Below, piece by piece: positions 58,147 through 64,000 of a DNA stretch of 64,000 nt. The DNA comes from Mauremys mutica (lineage: Eukaryota > Chordata > Testudines > Geoemydidae), in assembly GCF_020497125.1 (NCBI RefSeq), contig NC_059073.1:146081012-146145011 (forward strand), given 5' to 3'. The notes beneath the pieces were generated by a model, which made no database searches, was not told where the DNA came from, and saw only the letters and a program-made list of their open reading frames with translations. A program made the position numbers and the translations under genes. Numbering within the stretch: the first letter of the stretch is position 1; each line of letters opens with the position of its first letter.

Positions 58147-58355
58147 CCCGCCCGAGCCGCGCGGCCTCCTAGCGCGAGAGAGCAGAGCCCGTTACCGCGC
58201 GGCCTCCACGCGCCGCCCGGCCGCCGTTACCAAGGCCCCCCGCCGCCGCCGCCGCGCCCCGCCCGGGCAGGAATCCGCCCCCGCACCCACCGCCTCAGGC
58301 CCAGCCCTGCCGCCTACCGAGAGGTTAACCGCTACCGCGCGCCGCCGACCTCTCC

Positions 58356-58361
58356 CACGTG
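58356..58361. promoter_or_regulatory. E-box CACGTG in the STARD7 promoter
   Basis: A perfect CACGTG within the 10-bp palindrome CCCACGTGGG, 210 bp upstream of the start codon and next to two CCAAT boxes. This is the consensus site for USF/MYC-type bHLH-ZIP factors; its use here is inferred. Confidence 0.45.
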
Positions 58362-58640
58362 GGCCTGCCCGCCCGCCCCATTGGCCTCCCGCCGGCCGGC
58401 CCCGGCCGCCCATTGGTGCGCGGCGCCGTCTGTCTGTGGCGCACGCGCCGCCCCGCCTTGTGAGCCAGCGCGGGCGCCTTGGAGACGCAGGGGTCCTGCG
58501 CGGCAGCTCGTGGGCTGGCCAGGGAGCTGCCTGCGGCGGGGAGCGAGCCCGGGGGGGGGGGTCTCCGCGGCCCCCGCCCTGCAGCATCACCGCTTGTGCG
58601 CGCGGCCCCGGCACCCTCGCTCCCCGCGCGCTAGGGGTCA

Positions 58641-59236
58641 GTGCCCGTGTGGGTTCCAGGCAGGCAGCACATGGCCAGGCCAGCAGGCCGCCATCCCCCC
58701 TGAAGAGCGTCTCCAAACACCACTGCCCCAGGTGGGCAGCAGCCAGTCCCCTACCTGAGCAGCTGCGGGTTCTCCCTCCCCTCTCGCTGGCTCGCTTCCT
58801 CAAGCCCAGATGTCTCCCTATGCAGCCTGTCACTGAAGTCCTCATGGTCGTGGGTGCTTTGCAGCTGAGCCATCTCCTCCTACAAGGCTCTAGTCTGTCC
58901 CCTGAGAGACTCCACGAGCAGACACCTGTCCGGCTAGATGGTTCCTCCTGCCTGGCTTCAGGGCCGGCTTTAGGGTGATTCCCTGAAATCAGGCCGCACC
59001 CCTAAGAGGGCCCCGCAAAGTCCCAAAGGAGCTGCCGCCAAAGTCCTGGGACTTCGGCAGCAGCTCCTTTGAATCAGGCCCCGTGGTGCCTAAAGCTGGC
59101 CCTGCCTGGCTTTCTTCAGCAGGGACATCCAGACTGCATTCATAGCAAGTCAAGACCAGGATCTGTGAGGAGGCTTCCAGGGTCAGGATCCCTGTTTGGG
59201 CCTGACACCCACAGAGGCAAGTAGAAGAGCTAGTGG
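58641..59236. other. 5' flank of STARD7, no gene recognised
   Basis: The forward frames that run through the CpG island into here are composition-driven. A short inverted repeat, AAAGGAGCTGCCGCCAAAGT and GGCAGCAGCTCCTTTGAATC at 59024-59077, suggests another small fold-back element. Confidence 0.35.
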
Positions 59237-59340
59237 TAGGGTTACCAGATAGCAACTGTGAAAAAACAATACGGGGTGTGGGGGAGTATAGATGCCTATA
59301 TAAGAAAAAGTCCCGAAAAACAGGACATCTGATCACCCTA
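59237..59340. mobile_element. Short hAT-like miniature element, TIR TAGGGTTACCAGA
   Basis: 104 bp with ends TAGGGTTACCAGAT and ATCTGATCACCCTA and a perfect 8-bp duplication GCTAGTGG (59229-59236 and 59341-59348). Same terminal sequence type as 6372-6695. Confidence 0.9.
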
Positions 59341-59439
59341 GCTAGTGGCAGAGACGGCAATACACCCTTTTCCTCACATTGTAAATTTTTCCTGCTGAGG
59401 TACAGCGCTGCAGTCTGGCCACACTGACAGCTACCAGCG

Positions 59440-59960
59440 CACTGTCATGGCCACATTTGCAGCATCTGCAGCGGCATTGAGAGCGGTGCATTATGGGCAG
59501 CTATCCCAGCGTTCAAGTGTCAGCAACGTGCTTTTCAAAACGGGGGGGTGGAGTGTGACAGGGAGCGTGGGGGAGAGAGAGAGTGGATTTTTAGAGCGGA
59601 CACTGTCAGCAGCTGCCTTGCATGTTCCGACCCCCTAAAGCAAATAGCCCTCTTTGTTTTTTTCCTCACAGACCAGATAAGCAGCCGCTGCAAAACGACC
59701 CCCCGCCCCCCGCCGAGCTGCTTCTCTAGACGCAAATCTAGACGCGATAGTTCGAACTCCCCGCACGCTCCGGTCGACTCCGGAACTCCACCACTGCAAA
59801 CGGCGGTGGCGGAGTCGACCTTGGAGCCGCGGACTTTGATCCCGCGGCGTCTGGACGGGTAAGTAGTTCGAACTAGGGTACTTTGAGTTCAGCTACGCTA
59901 TTCGCGTAGCTGAACTTGCGTACCCTAGTTCGACCCCCGCCCTTAGTGTAGACCAGGCCT
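59440..59960. mobile_element. Miniature DNA transposon with perfect subterminal hairpin
   Basis: The right side reads CCTTAGTGTAGACCAGGCCT, a terminus type common in turtle miniature elements. Next to it, 59868-59932 forms a near-perfect hairpin: TCGAACTAGGGTAC and GTTCAGCTACG on the left, CGTAGCTGAAC and GTACCCTAGTTCGA on the right. The left boundary is not defined. Confidence 0.6.
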
Positions 59961-60439
59961 GAGTAAAAGTTAATGGAAGGTGAACTCCTTCTCCCAGGAC
60001 AGGACAGTCCTCTGGGAAGGTTAAAGTACACCTGTGAGAGCACTGAACCAGATGACTGATTTTCCTTCTTTTTGCCACTCAGAGGGCCATGTGGGGCTGG
60101 CGGCTATCCATTAATCCACCTAAGACTGAAATCCTCTTATGAAAAGGTAAAGCACTCCCTTTAAAACTGGGGAAACCTTCAAGTGGAATAGAGGAGGAAA
60201 TCCACTGCTGAAGACTAGCTCTCCTTCTGAACCTATGGTGTCTGGAGCAGCGGCAACCTCTACTGTGGAAATCTTAGGCCTGAACAGACATGGAGAGTAA
60301 ATTCCCTTCCCCCCAATCCGATGGTCTATTCATCTCCAAATCCAGATTCACTGGTGCAGGTAGTAAGAGGAAATGACTAATACTGTTCGTTCTGATCCAG
60401 TTACACACATTGGATATCACTGGTACTAGCTGAAGCAGA

Positions 60440-61022
60440 GATGTGGTCGCCCCATCACAAAAAAAGTTCAGAAAAGGGCAACAAAAATTATTAGGGGTAT
60501 GAAATGGCTTCCGTATGAGAAACAATTAATAAGATTGGGACTTTTCAGCTTGGAAAAGAGACCACTAAGGGGGAATATGATAGAGGTCTATAAAATCATG
60601 ACTGGTGTGGAGAAAGTAAATAAGGACATGTTATTTATTCAGAACACAAGGACTAGGGGTTACCAGTGAAATTAATAGGCAGCAGGTTTAAAACAAAAGG
60701 AAGTATTTTTTTTCACACAATGCACAGTCAATCTGTGGAACTCCTTGCCAGAAGCAGGCCAAGACTATAACAGGGTTCAAAAAAGAACTAGATAAATTCA
60801 TGGAGGATAGGTCTCTCAATGGCTATTAGCCAGGATGGTCAGGGATGGTGTCCCTAGCCTCTGTTTGCCAGAAGCTGGGAATGGGCAACAGAGGATGGAT
60901 CACTTGATGATTCCCTGCTCTGTTCATTCTCTCTGGGGCACCTGGCATTGGCCACGGTCAGAAGACAGGATACTGAGCTAAATGGACCTTTGGTCTGACC
61001 CAGTATGGCTGCTCTTATGTAG
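60440..61022 (+). mobile_element. L3/CR1-clade LINE, 3' end
   Basis: Same family as 27381-30159: GGGACTTTTCAGCTTGGAAA, TTCACACAATGCACAGTCAA, GGATGGTGTCCCTAGCCTCT and the 3' terminus GTATGGCTGCTCTTATG. Confidence 0.85.
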
Positions 61023-61057
61023 TTTACTGCCCTTCACCTAAGGCCAAGCATTTAGGA

Positions 61058-61827
61058 AGTAGCAGTTTAGTGGAGAGGACCCTGAAAGATGCCATCCGCT
61101 GCCAGTATGTGGAAAACCTAAAATGGAAGCCGGACCAGGGCAAGGCATTAGAGATGACGTGCAAGTGGGACGCCAGCAACCATTTCCTCCCCGAGGGCAG
61201 CTTCACCCGATTTGCCAACTGGAGGCTCATCCACAGGGCCTGGCTCAACTGCATCCCGCTGAATGGAGCTGTCCATCACGGGAATCGGGACAAGTGATGT
61301 AGGAAGTGCAGCTATGCTAATGACATTACCCCATGTCCTGTGTAGCTGCAAGCCCCATTCCAGAGCCTGGCAGCTGCGACACACCATCCAAGATCACCTG
61401 GTCAGAGCCATCCTGCCAGCTGTAGGGAAGATTGCTGTGAACTCCACCATCCCCGGAACCAACAGCCAACTGCAACCGGACATAGTCATCACCAACGAGG
61501 ACCAGAAGATCATCATCATGGTGGACATCACAGTGCCCTTTGAGAACAGAACTCCGGCCTTCCACAATGCCCAAGCTCAAAAGGTGGAGAAATACGCCTC
61601 TCTGCCCAAAACCTTGAGAGCTAGGGGTTACCAGATTCAGACATGCACTGATCATCAGAGCCTTGGGCGCATTGGACCCCAGTAACGAGCGAGTGTTGAG
61701 AGAATGCGGAACTGGTCAATGCTACACTCAGCTGATGCAGCAACTCATGGTGTCGGATGCCATCAGATGGTCAAGAGACATCTACATAGAACATAGCACC
61801 AGACATTGGCAATACCAGTGGGGATGA
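61058..61827 (+). pseudogene. R2-type LINE protein, C-terminal zinc knuckle and restriction-like endonuclease
   Basis: Encodes, over two frames, ERTLKDAIRCQYVENLKWKP, SFTRFANWRLIHRAWLNCIP, then CRKCSYAND (after an in-frame TGA) and, after a one-frame shift, TLPHVLCSCKPHSRAWQLRH. Together these are the CCHC zinc knuckle of R2-clade LINEs. The endonuclease follows: QPDIVITNEDQKIIIMVDIT, the PD...D pattern of the PD-(D/E)XK fold. A further frameshift near 61665 leads to NERVLRECG, SDAIRWSRDIYIEHSTRHWQ and a stop at 61825-61827. It is a 5'-truncated, inactive copy. The family normally targets specific sites such as rDNA, but this copy lies in single-copy DNA. Confidence 0.82.
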
Positions 61828-62411
61828 ACTGGAGTGCCAATGAGAAGCACAGTGGGGAAAGTAACTCATATACTTTCCTCATGGATTATATTTTCAAAAT
61901 GGACAACCTATCCTAATTCTCAATTACTGAGGGACAATCTTCACTCATGGATATATTTTGCTTTCCACAACCAAATCTCCGTACAACTTTTCATGATGCT
62001 AATATCTAAACTATTCTTAAATTTATTCACCTAAATTTGGGTTATTGCTGATTATACACTATGTGTATCATATGACTTTTAAAAACAAACTTTGTATTTG
62101 TGGATAATCTAAGCACTATACCCCGATGTACAGACATTCTTTTCTCAACCTGTGTATTATATAATTTTAACATTAGCTTTAATTAAATTTAAAATCTAAT
62201 AGTTCCAACAGCTTTGACTATTTTCTACTCAGCCCTAGGGATAGATTCAATCCATTATGTACAACGGCTCCCAACAAACATAAGGCCCTGCACGCCTTAA
62301 GCACCTGATAGTCCCCTCACAGTAAAGGTGCACCCTGAGAGCAGGATCAGACTCAAGCAGCACTAGTATTCAATGTACAGATAGCCAGGATGAACAAACA
62401 GCTTCCTTCTC
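61828..62411. other. Possible LINE 3' UTR and unclassified flank
   Basis: The first part may be the R2-type 3' UTR; its end is unknown. No other feature seen. Confidence 0.3.
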
Positions 62412-62419
62412 TTCTAGAG

Positions 62420-62697
62420 CAGCGGTTCTCAAACTGTGGGTCGGGACCCCAAAGTGGGTCACAACCCCATTTTAATGGGGTCACTAAGGCTGGCTTAGAC
62501 TTGGTGGGTCCCAGGGCTGAAGCCCGAGCCCCTTCACCTGAGGCCAAAGCCTGAGGATTTCAGTCCTGCATGTTGGGACTCAGGTTACAGCCCCCCAGGT
62601 CAATGGGGCACAGGTTTCAGTCCCCCCTCCTGGGGTCATGTAGTAATTTTTATTGTCAGAAGGGGGTCGCGGTGCAATGAAGTTTTGAGAACCCTTG
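62420..62697. mobile_element. hAT-like miniature element with perfect target duplication
   Basis: 278 bp with ends CAGCGGTTCTCAAACTGTGG and AGTTTTGAGAACCCTTG, flanked by TTCTAGAG on both sides (62412-62419 and 62698-62705). It contains GGGTCACAACCCCATTTTAA and the complementary-type GGGGTCGCGGTGCAATGAAG near the other end. Confidence 0.92.
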
Positions 62698-62705
62698 TTC
62701 TAGAG

Positions 62706-64000
62706 CCACATTCATCCACAAAATGCCATAGCAAAACCTGTGACTGATCCATGTTGTTGAATCAAGGCTCCAGCAATTGGCTCTCCTTGATGCTTCATTC
62801 TACCGAAAGCCCCCAGGGTAAGGCTCTCAGCCAGTCATACAATACTGGATGTGGTGTGAAAAGCCCTTTCAGAGCCCTGGCAGGCTGACAGCCTGAAGCA
62901 TGAGATTCAATCACCCTCATTTTAGCATGATTGGTCCCAGCAATGGAATGTAAAGCAACAACCGCTTGCAGATTATAGCCCAGGACTAGCAGCAAGGAAT
63001 GGCCAAATGCTACCTCCAGCTCTGCATCTGTTATTTTGGGCAAGTCACCTAACTTCTCTTTCATCGTTTCCCTTCTCTGAAATGGAGAGGTTTCTTGTGT
63101 CACAGAGAAGTCAAGAGGCTTGTTAAACAGATCTTACAAATGACAAGTGCCAACTACTATCAGAGTGACCCCTTCTTTCTCTTAGTTCCTCAGCACGATG
63201 ACAATTAATCTTGTGTGAGATAAAGAGTGAGGACTCCCAGGGGATACTAGTTACATCCTTTTTATTTTCTCTAGAAAAAAAATCAGAACATAGAGCTGAA
63301 TTTACATAAGCCACCAGTGCCTTGTGGATGACATTAATGGTGTGAAAGATCTCATGAAGACTGAATACATGGATCATCTGTAAACCGGCTGTGGCGTCCC
63401 AGCGGCAGAAACCAGATGAGCAGAGGTGATCACCATTCCTAAAGTGGCTCAAAGTCCCTTTGGCACATGGATGTGTTGCCTGTTCTGCTTTCCCTCCCCA
63501 GGCCTTGAGAAGGAAAAGAAAGCTGCGTGGAGTGGCTAGGAATGAGGTTTTCCCCAGATTTCATTTAGATTTCCTCAAACTCCAAGGATCAATTATTAGT
63601 TGGGGATAATTAAAGTATTTTTACAGAAATACAATTTTTTATGCATAGGGTATTTTTAGTCCAACACACACTCTCCCTCTCTCACAGCACTAGGGGGAAA
63701 CCCAGAACATTTCCCACCCATACCAGACACAGAGGTCATTGTGGAGTCTACTTAAATGGGATGTAGTTCAATATCAGAGCAGGAACAGGGATGCCAAGTA
63801 ATAGTAAGACCATATCAGCCATCAGGAGACAGTCTAGGGGCCTCACTAATACACTCTTTGCCTGCATGTATAACAACTGGCATTAAGCTGACCATTCCAT
63901 TGAAGCGGAAGGGAAGAGCGAAACTGAGACATTTGGTTGCCTGCTGGAGAAGACCCCATTACCATTGGCAGCCTCTTTGCCACCCGAGTTCCTTCTAAAC
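62706..64000. other. No gene recognised
   Basis: A MIR-like fragment may occur at 62995-63085 (TTTTGGGCAAGTCACCTAAC, CCTTCTCTGAAATGGAGAGG). No exon or other element was supported. Confidence 0.35.

Larger units (their letters stand above)
57690..58640. promoter_or_regulatory. STARD7: CpG island and STARD7 promoter region
   Basis: Dense CG dinucleotides and high GC, in contrast with the AT-rich sequence just left of 57.6 kb. It covers exon 1 and about 500 bp upstream. In STARD7 orientation there are two CCAAT boxes (plus-strand ATTGG at 58380-58384 and 58412-58416, about 234 and 266 bp upstream of the ATG). A palindromic E-box CACGTG lies at 58356-58361 inside CCCACGTGGG, and several GC-box-like GGGGCGGGG motifs occur. 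No TATA box was seen. The layout suits a TATA-less housekeeping promoter. Divergent transcription to the right is possible, but I see no coding exon there. Confidence 0.75.

Noticed and set aside
57718..58978. Long plus-strand open frames (346 and 289 aa) antisense to STARD7 exon 1
   Set aside because: They overlap in different frames across a CpG island, have proline/arginine-rich composition without domains, and one is antisense to a conserved exon; stop-poor GC-rich DNA explains them.

Overview
This is a vertebrate nuclear genome window, most probably from a cryptodiran turtle. The reasons are one spliced single-copy gene with GT-AG introns and a CpG-island first exon, many CR1-type LINEs in both orientations, hAT/Harbinger/mariner miniature elements, and dispersed repeats whose ends (TTTCAGAGTAGCAGCCGTG; AACAGAAGTTGGTCCAATAA) I associate with turtle genomes. 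The species assignment is inference. Nothing bacterial or viral is present: no operons, CRISPR arrays or rRNA.

The only host gene I can support is STARD7 on the minus strand. It is complete in eight coding exons from the start codon at 58146 to the stop at 25407 (57752-58146, 46126-46328, 45710-45759, 39319-39429, 39142-39224, 36697-36796, 34241-34325, 25407-25600). The exons keep phase and total 1221 nt, giving 406 aa. The product is the START-domain phosphatidylcholine carrier of mitochondria. The gene has a CpG-island promoter at about 57690-58640. Its 3' untranslated region probably runs leftward to a polyadenylation signal near 24.22 or 23.36 kb.

Layout: 1-25 kb is gene-poor flank with CR1 copies (918-1905, 7550-9180, 13300-17262, 20156-20677, 21880-22940), several hAT-like miniature elements with 8-bp target duplications, a minisatellite and LTR-like pieces. 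Intron 7 (25.6-34.2 kb) holds a nested stack: one minus-strand CR1 is split by a plus-strand LINE, which is itself split by a fold-back insertion. Intron 3 (39.4-45.7 kb) holds a two-gene PIF/Harbinger transposon remnant and related miniature elements. Intron 1 (46.3-57.8 kb) holds a second, inverted Harbinger remnant, an old CR1 with an inserted hAT element, a Tigger-like element and AT-rich hAT relatives. The region upstream of STARD7 (58.6-64 kb) holds hAT elements, a perfect-hairpin miniature element, a LINE 3' end and the C-terminal part of an R2-type LINE protein with its zinc knuckle and PD-(D/E)XK-like nuclease.

I did not find an undescribed functional system. The notable content is the nested transposon history with readable target duplications, a turtle-specific N-terminal extension and serine run in STARD7, and decayed but recognisable transposon genes (a CR1 ORF1 esterase with its triad blocks, a Harbinger transposase plus Myb-like partner, and an R2-like endonuclease).
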